From: Malaciobacter pacificus
GTDB lineage: Bacteria; Campylobacterota; Campylobacteria; Campylobacterales; Arcobacteraceae
Reading direction: 5' to 3'
NCBI RefSeq assembly: GCF_004214795.1
Contig: NZ_CP035928.1
Span: forward strand, 2,108,001-2,172,000
Length of the DNA stretch: 64,000 bases
Shown piece by piece: positions 26,436 to 35,948 of this stretch (its first letter is position 1; the number at the start of each line of letters is the position of its first letter). A program made the position numbers and the translations under genes. The notes beneath the pieces were generated by a model. It ran no database searches. It was not told the DNA's origin and worked only from the letters and a program-made list of their open reading frames with translations.

Positions 26436-26479
26436 CCCTCTGAGTAGATAAGCCCACAGTGGCTTCTCTATTCAGAGGG
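26436..26479 (-). promoter_or_regulatory. long hairpin in the tuf leader
   Basis: A 19-bp stem with two mismatches and a 6-nt loop (arms 26436-26454 and 26461-26479; CCCTCTGA at one end, AAGCC near the loop) lies 30 nt upstream of the tuf start. A TATAAT on the minus strand near 26518 would place it in the leader transcript. There is no U-run, so a processing or regulatory element is more likely than a terminator. Confidence 0.6.
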
Positions 26480-26625
26480 GATTATTATAAATGTACAAAA
26501 AATTTTTGTGACACGCATTATATTTAAAAAATACTAAATTTAACTTTAATGGGAGTAAATATTATGAAGAGTTATAAAAGTTTTTGTGCTTATAACTCAG
26601 CTCCCAGTAATCAATAAATAAAAAA

Positions 26626-26702
26626 TGGAGCGGGAGACGAGACTCGAACTCGCGACAATCTGCTTGGAAGGCAGAAGCTCTAGCCAACTGAGCTACTCCC
26701 GC
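26626..26702 (-). tRNA. trnG: tRNA-Gly (anticodon TCC)
   Basis: The minus strand reads GCGGGAGTAGCTCAGTTGGC with anticodon arm CTGCCTTCCAAGCAG and T arm GCGAGTTCGAGTCTCG; CCA is encoded. 77 nt. It is the last of four tandem tRNA genes before tuf. Confidence 0.97.
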
Positions 26703-26712
26703 AACATTTGCG

Positions 26713-26797
26713 TGGTGGTGAGGGAAGGATTCGAACCTTCGAAGCCGTAGGCGGCGGATTTACAATCCGCAGGATTTGACCACTCTCCAACCTCACC
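26713..26797 (-). tRNA. trnY: tRNA-Tyr (anticodon GTA)
   Basis: An 85-nt class II tRNA with a long variable arm. The minus strand starts GGTGAGGTTGGAGAGTGG, the anticodon arm reads GCGGATTGTAAATCCGC, and CCA is encoded. Confidence 0.97.
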
Positions 26798-26860
26798 GAT
26801 TAAAAAATTATTGTTCTGGTCAAGCGCTGATCTTATAAAAGATTACGCACGACAAAAAAA

Positions 26861-26937
26861 TGGAGCTGGTGAAGGGAGTCGAACCCCCGACCTGCTGATT
26901 ACAAATCAGCTGCTCTAGCCAACTGAGCTACACCAGC
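26861..26937 (-). tRNA. trnT: tRNA-Thr (anticodon TGT)
   Basis: The minus strand starts GCTGGTGTAGCTCAGTTGGC, has anticodon arm GCTGATTTGTAATCAGC and T arm GGGGGTTCGACTCCC, and ends in encoded CCA. 77 nt. Confidence 0.97.
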
Positions 26938-26945
26938 CTCCAAAA

Positions 26946-27021
26946 TGGTGGTTCGAGGCAGAATCGAACTGCCGACACAAGGATTTTCAATCCTTTGCTC
27001 TACCGACTGAGCTATCGAACC
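26946..27021 (-). tRNA. trnF: tRNA-Phe (anticodon GAA)
   Basis: The minus strand starts GGTTCGATAGCTCAGTCGG, has anticodon arm AAGGATTGAAAATCCTT and T arm GGCAGTTCGATTCTGCC, with encoded CCA. 76 nt. It is the first gene of the tRNA-tuf run. Confidence 0.97.
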
Positions 27022-27038
27022 ATTTTTAAAGGACTGGA

Positions 27039-27067
27039 ATTATACATAGTACATTATTAATATTAAC
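27039..27067 (-). promoter_or_regulatory. candidate promoter of the tRNA-tuf run
   Basis: A perfect TATAAT on the minus strand (27039-27044) lies 17 nt upstream of the tRNA-Phe 5' end. The matching -35 (GTTAAT, 27062-27067) is poor and overlaps the murD stop region. Confidence 0.5.
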
Positions 27068-28235
27068 TTAAATTCGAAACAAATTTTTTAAATTCTTCTC
27101 CTCTATGAGAATATGAATTAAATTGATCTAATGAAGCAGCGGCAGGAGAAAGGATTCCCACACCATCTTTATTTAAATTATTATCAATTAACTCTACCGC
27201 TTTGTCTAAATTGAAGCACTTTTTAACTGGTATTTCATACTTATTACAATAATTAGCTATTTTATCAGTATTAGTTCCAATAGAATAAACATAGATATTT
27301 AAATCTTTAATGTTTTCAAATAAAGGTATTAAATCTGCCCCTTTATCATCACCACCAAGAATTATATGTATATCTTTTGACTTATATGGTACTAAGGCAT
27401 TTATTGTTGCATCAACATTTGTAGCTTTACTATCATCAATCCATAATCTACTTTTTAAATCAAAGAATTCTTCTACTTTATGTTTATCTATATGAAAAGT
27501 ATTTATTTTTTCATAATCAACTTCATCAAATAAAATTTTTAAACTAGCTAAAGCTAGAATAGAATCTAGTAAAAAAGGTTCTTTAAATTTTATTTTAGAT
27601 TTATCAATATCAAGTTTTTTACATAGATCATCACTGCTTTCATATGTAATTACATGAGCATTAGTCTCGTAGTTTTTAAATGCATTAGGAATAATTGCAA
27701 TGTCATTTTCTTCCATCAAATCTAGAGGCTTTAATTTTGCATTTTTATACTCTTCAAAACTTCCATGCCAAGTAATATGATCTTCAGATATAGGAAGTAA
27801 TATAAAAATATTTGGTTTAGCTTTTATAGTATAGTGTAGAGTAAAAGATGAAGTTTCTAAAATCCATATCTTTTTATTTGTATCCAATTTACTTAATGGT
27901 ACACCAATATTTCCACCATATACACTATCATAATCTTCTAGTATATGTTGAGTCATTTGTGTAGTTGTAGTTTTCCCATTAGTTCCTGTTATCCAAATTG
28001 ATAAAGGCATTTCTTCATAGAATAAATCATAATCACTTATAACATTGGTAGATTTTTTTACCATTTCATTATATGGTGGTATTCCAGGACTTACAACTGT
28101 TAGTTCAGCACTACTTAAATCATAATCTTTAAAATCATTATCATCATACAAAATTGCATTAGGAAATTTTTCTTTTAAAGCTTGTGCTGTAATTCCTTTC
28201 CCTAATATTCTAATTTTTCTATCATAAGTATTCAT
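27063..28235 (-). CDS. murD: UDP-N-acetylmuramoylalanine--D-glutamate ligase
   Basis: A 390-aa cytoplasmic ligase adding D-Glu to UDP-MurNAc-L-Ala. The ATP-binding loop GTNGKTTTTQMT, the central LWIDDSKATNVDATINAL and ILGGDDKGADLIPL segments are typical of Mur ligases. It is shorter than the E. coli enzyme (438 aa), which is usual in Campylobacterota. It follows mraY by 9 nt, so the two form an operon. Confidence 0.96.
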   Translation of the reverse strand: MNTYDRKIRILGKGITAQALKEKFPNAILYDDNDFKDYDLSSAELTVVSPGIPPYNEMVKKSTNVISDYDLFYEEMPLSIWITGTNGKTTTTQMTQHILEDYDSVYGGNIGVPLSKLDTNKKIWILETSSFTLHYTIKAKPNIFILLPISEDHITWHGSFEEYKNAKLKPLDLMEENDIAIIPNAFKNYETNAHVITYESSDDLCKKLDIDKSKIKFKEPFLLDSILALASLKILFDEVDYEKINTFHIDKHKVEEFFDLKSRLWIDDSKATNVDATINALVPYKSKDIHIILGGDDKGADLIPLFENIKDLNIYVYSIGTNTDKIANYCNKYEIPVKKCFNLDKAVELIDNNLNKDGVGILSPAAASLDQFNSYSHRGEEFKKFVSNLS

Positions 28236-28244
28236 ATCTATTCT

Positions 28245-29306
28245 TTATCTAATTTTTAGACTTAATAAGGCAAACAGATTAGTCATAAATGCAATTATCC
28301 AAAATCTAACTATAATTTTGTTCTCTTTCCAGCCTTTTTGTTCAAAATGATGATGAATTGGTGCCATTAAGAACACTCTTTTTTGTCTAAGCTTATATGA
28401 ACCAACTTGTAATATAACAGAAACTGTTTCAAGTACAAATATAAATCCAATTGCAAGTAATAATAATTCTGATTTTGCTACAATTGCCATGTATCCCATA
28501 AACGCACCAAGAGGTAGTGAACCAGAATCACCCATAAAAACTTCAGCGGGGTGTGAGTTAAACCATAAAAATGCAATTAATGCGCCACAAATTCCTGCAC
28601 CCATTATTACTAATTCCCCTGCTATTTGAATATTAGGTAATAAAAGATAAGAAGAAAAAACTGAGTGTCCCGTTACATAAACTAGCAAAGAAAGTGTAAA
28701 AAATGCCATAACAGAAGGTACGGTAGCCAAGCCATCTAAGCCATCAGTTAAATTTACAGCATTTGAAGTTGCAACAATAACTAACATCCAAAAAACAATT
28801 GAATAAATACCCATCTCAAATAAAGGAAATTTATAAAAAGGCGTATATAAGTCTGTTGTATGAGAAAAATGATATAAAATAAAAGCTATAACACCTGCAC
28901 AAACAAATTGAAGTAATAATTTAGCTCTAGCACTTAGACCTTCTGAATTTTTTGCTTTACTGATTTTAGAGTAATCATCTTGAATCCCTATCAATGAGAA
29001 AAGACCTAAAGTAAGAAGTCCTCCAACTACATAGAAATTATTTAATTTTGCAGTTAACACTGTTGCAATTATTGTTGCAAAAATAAAAACAACTCCTCCC
29101 ATTGTGGGTGTCCCAACTTTTGATTGATGGGATTCAGGTGCATATTCATATATAGGTTGTGAAGCCTTTTTAGCTTTTGCCCATCTAATAAACTTCGGCA
29201 TTAATATCATTGTTAAGATAAATGCAATAAAAAAGCTCATTCCAGCTCTAACTGAAATATACTGAAATATGTTAATATCTAGGTGTCTATAAAACCAATA
29301 AAACAA
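28245..29306 (-). CDS. mraY: phospho-N-acetylmuramoyl-pentapeptide transferase
   Basis: A 353-aa polytopic membrane enzyme that makes lipid I. The conserved [20 protein letters not shown] with [26 protein letters not shown] and [13 protein letters not shown] are present, including the catalytic Asp residues. The start is TTG at 29306 with AAGG 7 nt upstream. It is divergent from gpmI. Confidence 0.97.
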   Translation of the reverse strand: MFYWFYRHLDINIFQYISVRAGMSFFIAFILTMILMPKFIRWAKAKKASQPIYEYAPESHQSKVGTPTMGGVVFIFATIIATVLTAKLNNFYVVGGLLTLGLFSLIGIQDDYSKISKAKNSEGLSARAKLLLQFVCAGVIAFILYHFSHTTDLYTPFYKFPLFEMGIYSIVFWMLVIVATSNAVNLTDGLDGLATVPSVMAFFTLSLLVYVTGHSVFSSYLLLPNIQIAGELVIMGAGICGALIAFLWFNSHPAEVFMGDSGSLPLGAFMGYMAIVAKSELLLLAIGFIFVLETVSVILQVGSYKLRQKRVFLMAPIHHHFEQKGWKENKIIVRFWIIAFMTNLFALLSLKIR

Positions 29307-29324
29307 ACTTAAACCTTCATTTTG

Positions 29325-29345
29325 ATATAATCAGCGCGATTATAT
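29325..29345. promoter_or_regulatory. palindrome with back-to-back TATAAT boxes between mraY and gpmI
   Basis: ATATAATC-AGCGC-GATTATAT is a near-perfect palindrome in the 68-bp divergent spacer. It contains TATAAT on both strands, so either promoter, or a regulator, could use it. It lies about 20 nt from the mraY start and 30 nt from the gpmI start. Confidence 0.5.
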
Positions 29346-29374
29346 AATAATATACTTGTTAAAAGGTTTAAATA

Positions 29375-30850
29375 ATGTCAAATAAGACGATACTAGTAAT
29401 TACAGATGGGATAGGTCATAACGAATCAACAAACTATAATGCATTTGCAACTGCAAATACACCTACGTATGACTATTTATTTGAAAATGTACCATATTCA
29501 TTAATCCATACATATGGAAATTATGTAGGTTTACCTAATGGTCAAATGGGAAATAGTGAAGTTGGACACATGACTATAGGTAGTGGTAGAGTTTTATATC
29601 AAGATTTAGTAAAAATTAATTTAGCACTAGAAAAGAATACTTTAGAAAAAAATGAAGTAATCATTAAAACATTAAATGATTCAAATAATATTCATTTAAT
29701 AGGACTTTTAAGTGATGGTGGTGTTCACTCTCATATTGACCATATTATTGGCCTTGCCAAAATTGCTAAAAAAAATGCAAAAAAAGTTTTTATCCATATA
29801 ATAACAGATGGTAGAGATGTTGCTCCTGATTGTGCAAATAAGTATATAGCGCAAATTGAAAATATCTGTGATGAAGATATAAAAATTGGAACAATATCTG
29901 GAAGATACTATACAATGGATAGAGATAACAGATGGGAAAGAGTTCAAAAAGGTTACGATGCAATTGCTTTTGCTACTCCTAAAACAACACAAAATGTAAC
30001 TGATTATGTTTCTAAGTCATATAAAGAAGAAATTTTTGATGAATTTATTGTTCCAAGTGCCTTTGAAGGTTATGATGGAATTGAAGAAAATGATGGAATA
30101 ATTTTCTGTAATTTTAGAAGTGATAGAATGAGAGAAATTTCTTCAGTTTTTGCAAAAAAAGATTTTAGCGAATTTAAAACAATTAATAAAAATATCAATA
30201 TTGCAACAATGACACAATATGATAAAAATATTCCATTACCAGTAATATTTCCTAAAGAGACTCCTAAAAACACTTTAGCTGAAGTTATTTCAAATGCAGG
30301 ATTAAATCAACTTCATACTGCTGAAACTGAAAAATATGCACACGTAACATTTTTCTTTAACGGTGGAGTTGAAGAGCCTGTATTAAATGAAAGTAGAGTT
30401 TTAATTCCATCACCATCTGTTGCAACTTATGATTTACAGCCTGAAATGAGTGCACCACAAGTTGGGCAAACAGTAAGAAATGCTATGGATAATAACACAG
30501 ATTTTATAGTTGTAAACTTTGCTAATGGTGATATGGTTGGGCATACTGGTGTTTTTGAAGCAGGAGTTAAAGCCGTTGAAGCTGTGGATAAAGAACTTGG
30601 ACTTATTATAGAAAAAGCAAAAGAAAAAAACTATAATTTAATATTAACATCAGACCATGGAAACTGTGAAATGATGAGAGATGAAAAAGGTAATACATTA
30701 ACTAACCATACAGTTGGAGATGTTTATTGTTTTGTAATGTCAGAAAAAGTGAGAGAAGTTAAAACTGGAAGTTTAAATAACATTGCTCCAACAGTTTTAA
30801 AACTTATGAATTTAGAAATTCCTTCACAAATGGATGAAGCATTAATATAG
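29375..30850 (+). CDS. gpmI: 2,3-bisphosphoglycerate-independent phosphoglycerate mutase
   Basis: A 491-aa metal-dependent enzyme interconverting 3- and 2-phosphoglycerate. VITDGIGHN (metal site), VGLPNGQMGNSEVGHMTIGS with the catalytic Ser, ITDGRDVAPDCA and the C-terminal LTSDHGNCEMM are in the usual order. AAAAGG precedes the ATG by about 8 nt. The next gene starts 9 nt after its stop. Confidence 0.97.
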   Translation: MSNKTILVITDGIGHNESTNYNAFATANTPTYDYLFENVPYSLIHTYGNYVGLPNGQMGNSEVGHMTIGSGRVLYQDLVKINLALEKNTLEKNEVIIKTLNDSNNIHLIGLLSDGGVHSHIDHIIGLAKIAKKNAKKVFIHIITDGRDVAPDCANKYIAQIENICDEDIKIGTISGRYYTMDRDNRWERVQKGYDAIAFATPKTTQNVTDYVSKSYKEEIFDEFIVPSAFEGYDGIEENDGIIFCNFRSDRMREISSVFAKKDFSEFKTINKNINIATMTQYDKNIPLPVIFPKETPKNTLAEVISNAGLNQLHTAETEKYAHVTFFFNGGVEEPVLNESRVLIPSPSVATYDLQPEMSAPQVGQTVRNAMDNNTDFIVVNFANGDMVGHTGVFEAGVKAVEAVDKELGLIIEKAKEKNYNLILTSDHGNCEMMRDEKGNTLTNHTVGDVYCFVMSEKVREVKTGSLNNIAPTVLKLMNLEIPSQMDEALI

Positions 30851-30858
30851 AGTTTAAT

Positions 30859-31554
30859 ATGTTGAATCTTAATATTAAAAAACTAAAAATCGACTTTAAA
30901 AAAAATAATCTAGTTGATATATCATTTAATATTGATGATTCTACAGCTTTAATTGGAGAAAGTGGGAGTGGAAAATCACTTACACTTAAAGCACTTCTAA
31001 ATCTTTTACCTAAAAATTTGGAAGTGACTAAGAATATAGATTCAAACTTTGAATTAAATTCAAACTCAATTGGTTTTATACCTCAAAATCCTTTTACTTC
31101 ATTATCACCAATGACAAAGATTAACAAACAATTTTTTTGTGATGAAAAGAAAAAAGTTGAAGTATTAAAATTAGTAGATTTAGATAAATCAGTTTTAAAT
31201 AAATTTCCTAGCCAACTAAGTGGTGGACAGATTCAAAGAGTAGTTATCGCAATTGCAATTAGTAAAGATGTAAAAATTTTACTATTAGATGAACCAACTA
31301 CAGCATTAGATATTGAAAATAAAAAAAATGTAATTACATTAATAAGTGATTTGAAAAAGAGGCTTAATCTTTTAATTCTATTCGTAACTCATGACATCGA
31401 ATCTATAAAAGAAATCTGCAAAAATATAGTTATTATAAAAAAAGGTAAGTTAATAGAATCTGGATTAACAAAAGAAATATTAGAAAATCCAAAACAAAAC
31501 TACACTAAAATATTAATAAACTCATCATTTGCAAATAAAGAATTTAGGAAATAA
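30859..31554 (+). CDS. orphan ABC transporter ATP-binding protein
   Basis: A 231-aa single ATPase domain: Walker A GESGSGKS, signature LSGGQIQRV, Walker B ILLLDEPTTALD and H-loop VTHD are intact. The Q-loop context (GFIPQNPFTSLSPM) resembles the DppD/NikD peptide-nickel subfamily, but the protein lacks their C-terminal oligopeptide extension. No permease or binding protein is nearby. It sits between gpmI and the PBP1A gene, with 1 nt before the latter's ATG, so it is probably co-transcribed with them. The substrate is unknown. Confidence 0.85.
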   Translation: MLNLNIKKLKIDFKKNNLVDISFNIDDSTALIGESGSGKSLTLKALLNLLPKNLEVTKNIDSNFELNSNSIGFIPQNPFTSLSPMTKINKQFFCDEKKKVEVLKLVDLDKSVLNKFPSQLSGGQIQRVVIAIAISKDVKILLLDEPTTALDIENKKNVITLISDLKKRLNLLILFVTHDIESIKEICKNIVIIKKGKLIESGLTKEILENPKQNYTKILINSSFANKEFRK

Positions 31555-31555
31555 A

Positions 31556-33526
31556 ATGTTCAAATATTTACTTGGTTTAGTTATAGTTATTTCACTTGGA
31601 ATAGCTGGTTGGTTATATAATTTATATGATGAGATTAAACATGATGTCGATAAAGTTGTAAATTATTCTCCAAAACAATCAACTCAATTTTTTGATAATA
31701 ATGGAAAACTTATAGCAAATACTTTTCAAGGTGAGAACAGGGATTATGTCAAATATGATGATATACCAGCTAGAGTTATCGAAGGATTAGTTGCAATAGA
31801 AGACACACAATATTTTGAACATTTTGGTATAAACCCAGATGCAATTAGTAGAGCAATAATTAAAGACATAAAAGCAAGAGCTTTTGTTGAAGGGGCAAGT
31901 ACTTTAACTCAACAATTAATAAAAATGCTTGTTTTAACAAGAGAAAAAAAAATAATTAGAAAAGTAAAAGAAGCTTTGTTAGCTATAAGACTTGAAACTA
32001 TTTTAACAAAAGAAGAAATTTTAGAAAGATATTTGAATCATGTATATTTTGGACATGGATATTATGGAATTAAAACTGCAGCAAAGGGATATTTTAATAA
32101 AGATTTATATGAATTATCATTAAAAGAAATTGCAATTCTAGTGGGTCTTCCAAGAGCTCCAAGCTTTTATGACCCTACTAAAAATTTAAAAATTTCTTTA
32201 GCAAGAGCTAACCAAGTTATAACAAGACTAAATACACTTGGTTGGATAAACGAAGAACAATATAAAATATCAATAAAAGAGACTCCTAAAATATATGACC
32301 AAACTTTAACACAAAATAAAGCTCCTTATATTATTGACTATGTTACAAAACTATTAATAAATGATATTCCTGACCTGAAATATGGTGGATATAAAATATA
32401 TTTAACAATTGATTTAGATGCACAAGAAATTGGTAAAAAAGCTTTAATCGCCTCTTATGAAGAAGCAGTAAAAAGAGATGAAGATTTTAGAAAAAAAGAA
32501 AAATCTTCTAATGATGAATACATAAATGATTTAAATGGAGCATTAGTATCTATTGAAAGTAATAGTGGGAAAATTCTAGCACTCGTAGGTGGTATGGATT
32601 ATAAAACTTCTATGTTTAATAGAGCTGTTCAATCAAAAAGACAACCAGGAAGTGCAATAAAGCCTTTTTTATACCAAATAGGTTTAAATGAAGGATTAAA
32701 TCCAGCTAGTGAATTAGCTGATATTTCAAGAACTTATGATTATAAAGTTAATGGACAAAAAAGAAGATGGCAACCAAAAAACTATGGTGGAAATTTTAAG
32801 GGATTATTATCATTAAGAGAATCTTTAATGTTCTCAAGAAATCTTTCTACAATTAATCTTGTAACAGATACTGGAATAGATATAGTTAGAGATAATTTAC
32901 AAAAATATGGATTTAAGACAATCCCAAATGACTTATCTATAACTCTTGGTACAATGAGTGTTTCACCTTTAGAATTTAGTGAATATTTTAGTGTATTTGC
33001 AAATAATGGAACGCAAGTTAAACCTTATATTATAGAGCAAATAACAAATAATAAAGGCGAAAGTATTTTCTTTGAACCTGAATATAAAGAGATTGATGAA
33101 CCTGAACAAACATATCTTATAACTTCAATTTTACAAGATGTAATAAATAATGGTACAGCAAGAAGAGCTGCAGTATCAGGTATTGAATTAGCAGGTAAAA
33201 CAGGAACTACAAATAATAATGTAGATGCATGGTTTGCAGGATATTCACCATCAATTCAAACTGTAGTTTGGTTTGGTAAAGATGATAATAAACCTATGAG
33301 GAAAACAGAAACTGGAGGTAAAATTGCTGCACCTGCATTTGCATTCTTTTTTAAAGAGTATTTAGCTTTACATCCTGAAATTCCAAGAACATTTACAAAA
33401 CCATCAAAAGTTTTTGTATCAACAATAAATGGAAAGACTGAATACTATACACAAAAATCTCCTCTTCCAGAAATTGAAATAGAAATCGTACCTGAAGATC
33501 CAAATGAAGAAGTAATGGAATTTTAA
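31556..33526 (+). CDS. mrcA: penicillin-binding protein 1A (glycosyltransferase and transpeptidase)
   Basis: A 656-aa bifunctional peptidoglycan synthase. I start at ATG 31556 (MFKYLLGLVIVISLGIAGWL), which has AGGA upstream. A short N-terminal membrane anchor is followed by a GT51 domain (IEDTQYFEHFGINPDAISRA, then EGASTLTQQLIKMLV) and a transpeptidase domain with SxxK in RQPGSAIKPF, SRN in MFSRNLS and KTG in LAGKTGTTNN. It ends convergently with glnA over a shared terminator. Confidence 0.96.
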   Translation: MFKYLLGLVIVISLGIAGWLYNLYDEIKHDVDKVVNYSPKQSTQFFDNNGKLIANTFQGENRDYVKYDDIPARVIEGLVAIEDTQYFEHFGINPDAISRAIIKDIKARAFVEGASTLTQQLIKMLVLTREKKIIRKVKEALLAIRLETILTKEEILERYLNHVYFGHGYYGIKTAAKGYFNKDLYELSLKEIAILVGLPRAPSFYDPTKNLKISLARANQVITRLNTLGWINEEQYKISIKETPKIYDQTLTQNKAPYIIDYVTKLLINDIPDLKYGGYKIYLTIDLDAQEIGKKALIASYEEAVKRDEDFRKKEKSSNDEYINDLNGALVSIESNSGKILALVGGMDYKTSMFNRAVQSKRQPGSAIKPFLYQIGLNEGLNPASELADISRTYDYKVNGQKRRWQPKNYGGNFKGLLSLRESLMFSRNLSTINLVTDTGIDIVRDNLQKYGFKTIPNDLSITLGTMSVSPLEFSEYFSVFANNGTQVKPYIIEQITNNKGESIFFEPEYKEIDEPEQTYLITSILQDVINNGTARRAAVSGIELAGKTGTTNNNVDAWFAGYSPSIQTVVWFGKDDNKPMRKTETGGKIAAPAFAFFFKEYLALHPEIPRTFTKPSKVFVSTINGKTEYYTQKSPLPEIEIEIVPEDPNEEVMEF

Positions 33527-33556
33527 TAATTCCATTTTATAAAAGATATAAAAAAA

Positions 33557-33579
33557 GGGAGAAGTTTTAAACTTCTCCC
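33557..33579. terminator. bidirectional terminator between mrcA and glnA
   Basis: GGGAGAAGTT / AACTTCTCCC forms a 10-bp stem with a 3-nt loop, with an A-run on the left and a T-run on the right, so it works on both strands for the convergent genes. Confidence 0.9.
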
Positions 33580-33606
33580 TTTTTTATTGTTAGCTTACCC
33601 TTGTTA

Positions 33607-35034
33607 TTAACAAGAGTAAGTTGATGCAAATTCAAATGCAGTTGGTCTTGATTCGTAAGGCCAAACTTGAGTTTCAAATTTGTAGTGTTGATAAGTATCA
33701 ATCATATCTTGAGTAAATACTGGTTGTAAGAATTCATTATCTCTAATTAATGCTTCTAAAGAACCTCTTAAAGTGTGAGGCATTTGAGGAATTTTTCTCT
33801 CTCTAATTTCATCTAATGGTAATTCGAATAAATCGTCATCCATTGGACCTACAGGCTCATATTTGTTATTAATTCCATCTAAACCAGCCATTAACATTGC
33901 AGCAAATGCTAAGTATGGACAAGCAGTTGAATCTGGGAATCTCATCTCAATTCTTGTTGCCATTTCACCAGCACCGTAAGGAATTCTACAAGATGCAGAT
34001 CTGTTTTGAGAAGAATAAGTTAAGATTGAAGGAGCTTCAAATCCTGGAATTAATCTTTTGTATGAGTTAGTTGATGGGTTAGTAAATGCAGCAACTGCTC
34101 TAGCATGCTTAAATACACCACCGATGTAATGTCTTGCAGTTTCTGAAAGATTTCCATATTCACCCTCTTTGTAGAATAAGTTTTTACCATCTTTCCAGAT
34201 TGATTGGTGAACGTGCATACCATTTCCATTATCACCAAATAATGGTTTAGGCATAAATGTACAAGATTTACCATTTAAGTGTGCAACCATTTTACATACA
34301 TATTTATACTTTTGTACATTATCAGCAGCTTCAACTAAAGTTCCAAATTTAATACCAATTTCACCTTGAGCTTGTGCAACTTCGTGGTGTCCTAGCATAA
34401 CTTCTAAACCAACTTGCTCTAAAACTAACATCATCTCAGCTCTTAAATCAACCATTGAATCTGTTGGTTGAACTGGGAAATAACCACCTTTAGTTCTAGG
34501 TCTATGTCCCATATTACCGTTTTCGTAATCAGTAGCATCAGACCAACAACCTTCTTCTGAATCTACTTTGTAGTAAGACTCATTGATTTCATCAACAATT
34601 TTAACATCATCAAAGATAAAGAATTCATTTTCAGGACCAAAATAAGCAACATCACCCATTCCAGATTCATCTAAATGTTTTAATGCTTTTTTAGCAATAG
34701 ATCTTGGACATTTTTCGTACATTTCACCTTTATAGATATCATAAACATCACAAAATACAATGATTGTTGAATCAGCTGTAAATGGATCTAAGAATGCAGT
34801 TTCTACATCTGGCTTTAAGATCATATCTGATTTATTAATTGGTTGCCATGCATCAACTGATGAACCATCAAAAGGCATACCAGATTCTAATAATTTAGCA
34901 TCAACAGCAGATAACATATAACTTAAGTGGTGCCACATACCTTTCATATCTGTAAATCTAAAATCTACAAATTTTACTTCATTCTCTTCACAATATTTAA
35001 AAAATTCGTCAGTATTGTTAACAAATTTACCCAT
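33607..35034 (-). CDS. glnA: glutamine synthetase, type I, without adenylylation Tyr
   Basis: A 475-aa enzyme making glutamine from glutamate and ammonia. The N-terminal FDGSSV, the metal/ATP site ([20 protein letters not shown]) and the C-terminal [20 protein letters not shown] are typical of GSI. At the adenylylation site the sequence is [12 protein letters not shown]403 replaces the usual Tyr, as known for Helicobacter enzymes, so GlnE-type control is not expected. AAGGAGT precedes the ATG. Confidence 0.97.
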   Translation of the reverse strand: MGKFVNNTDEFFKYCEENEVKFVDFRFTDMKGMWHHLSYMLSAVDAKLLESGMPFDGSSVDAWQPINKSDMILKPDVETAFLDPFTADSTIIVFCDVYDIYKGEMYEKCPRSIAKKALKHLDESGMGDVAYFGPENEFFIFDDVKIVDEINESYYKVDSEEGCWSDATDYENGNMGHRPRTKGGYFPVQPTDSMVDLRAEMMLVLEQVGLEVMLGHHEVAQAQGEIGIKFGTLVEAADNVQKYKYVCKMVAHLNGKSCTFMPKPLFGDNGNGMHVHQSIWKDGKNLFYKEGEYGNLSETARHYIGGVFKHARAVAAFTNPSTNSYKRLIPGFEAPSILTYSSQNRSASCRIPYGAGEMATRIEMRFPDSTACPYLAFAAMLMAGLDGINNKYEPVGPMDDDLFELPLDEIRERKIPQMPHTLRGSLEALIRDNEFLQPVFTQDMIDTYQHYKFETQVWPYESRPTAFEFASTYSC

Positions 35035-35156
35035 AGGTTTGACTCCTTGAAATTATTTATGATAATTGTATCAGAAATCAAATAAAAAGAAGTAAAATAA
35101 CTGTATAAAAAATATACAACTAAACAAAAAAGTTACAATTGTTCAAAAGTTAATGC

Positions 35157-35948
35157 TTAAAAGTTAAGTAGCTCTTTATCTCTTTTTTCATAAGTCATAC
35201 ATTTTGTATAACCAATACTCTTTGCAAGATCAATACATTCATTATATTTAAATCCTATTTGATCTACACTATGAGCATCTGATGAGAAAGTAATAGGGAT
35301 ATCTAGCAAGTATGCCTCTTCTAATAGAAGTTTCGAAGGATATGTTTCAGCAATAGGTTTTCTTAATCCTGCTGCGTTAATTTCTAATGTCATACCTGAT
35401 TTCTTTATTTCTTTTAATGCATTTTTTGCAATAAGTCTAATATCTTTTTTTGGTAAGAATTTAAATACTTTAATTAAATCCAAATGCCCTACAATATCAA
35501 AAAGTCTAGTTTTAGCCATTTCTTCTATTGCCATAAAATATTCTGACCAAATTGTATCAATATCTTTTGATTTATAAACCCCTATAAATTCAGGATTATC
35601 AAATCCCCACATATCATTTTTATTTTTTAAGAAATGTACAGAGCCAATAAAATAATCAACATCAGTTTTTATAACCTCATCATGGATATGACCTTCTAAA
35701 TAATCAACCTCATAAGCTAATAAAATCTTAATCTGGTTTTTATATTTTTCTTTTGCCTCTAAAATCCAATTTTCATATATGTTCTTTTGTTCAAAAGACA
35801 TTCTATATTTAGGATCATATTCCATTGGTGCATGATCTGCAAAGCCATAAACATCAATACCTAATTCTATTGCTTTTTGTATATATTCATCAACACTACC
35901 TTCAGCATGATTACATAATATTGTATGATTGTGTAAATCTACTCTCAT
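35157..35948 (-). CDS. PHP-domain phosphatase, HisJ-like histidinol-phosphatase family
   Basis: A 263-aa PHP hydrolase. The metal-binding motifs are visible: DLHNHTILCNHAEGS near the start, GFADHAP, YFIGSVHFL, VGHLDL and FSSDAH near the end. HisJ-type enzymes remove phosphate from histidinol phosphate. The assignment to that substrate is from family only, since no other his genes are near. It overlaps the GGDEF gene by 4 nt (ATGA) and is the last gene of the moaD-moaE-GGDEF-PHP operon. Confidence 0.8.
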   Translation of the reverse strand: MRVDLHNHTILCNHAEGSVDEYIQKAIELGIDVYGFADHAPMEYDPKYRMSFEQKNIYENWILEAKEKYKNQIKILLAYEVDYLEGHIHDEVIKTDVDYFIGSVHFLKNKNDMWGFDNPEFIGVYKSKDIDTIWSEYFMAIEEMAKTRLFDIVGHLDLIKVFKFLPKKDIRLIAKNALKEIKKSGMTLEINAAGLRKPIAETYPSKLLLEEAYLLDIPITFSSDAHSVDQIGFKYNECIDLAKSIGYTKCMTYEKRDKELLNF

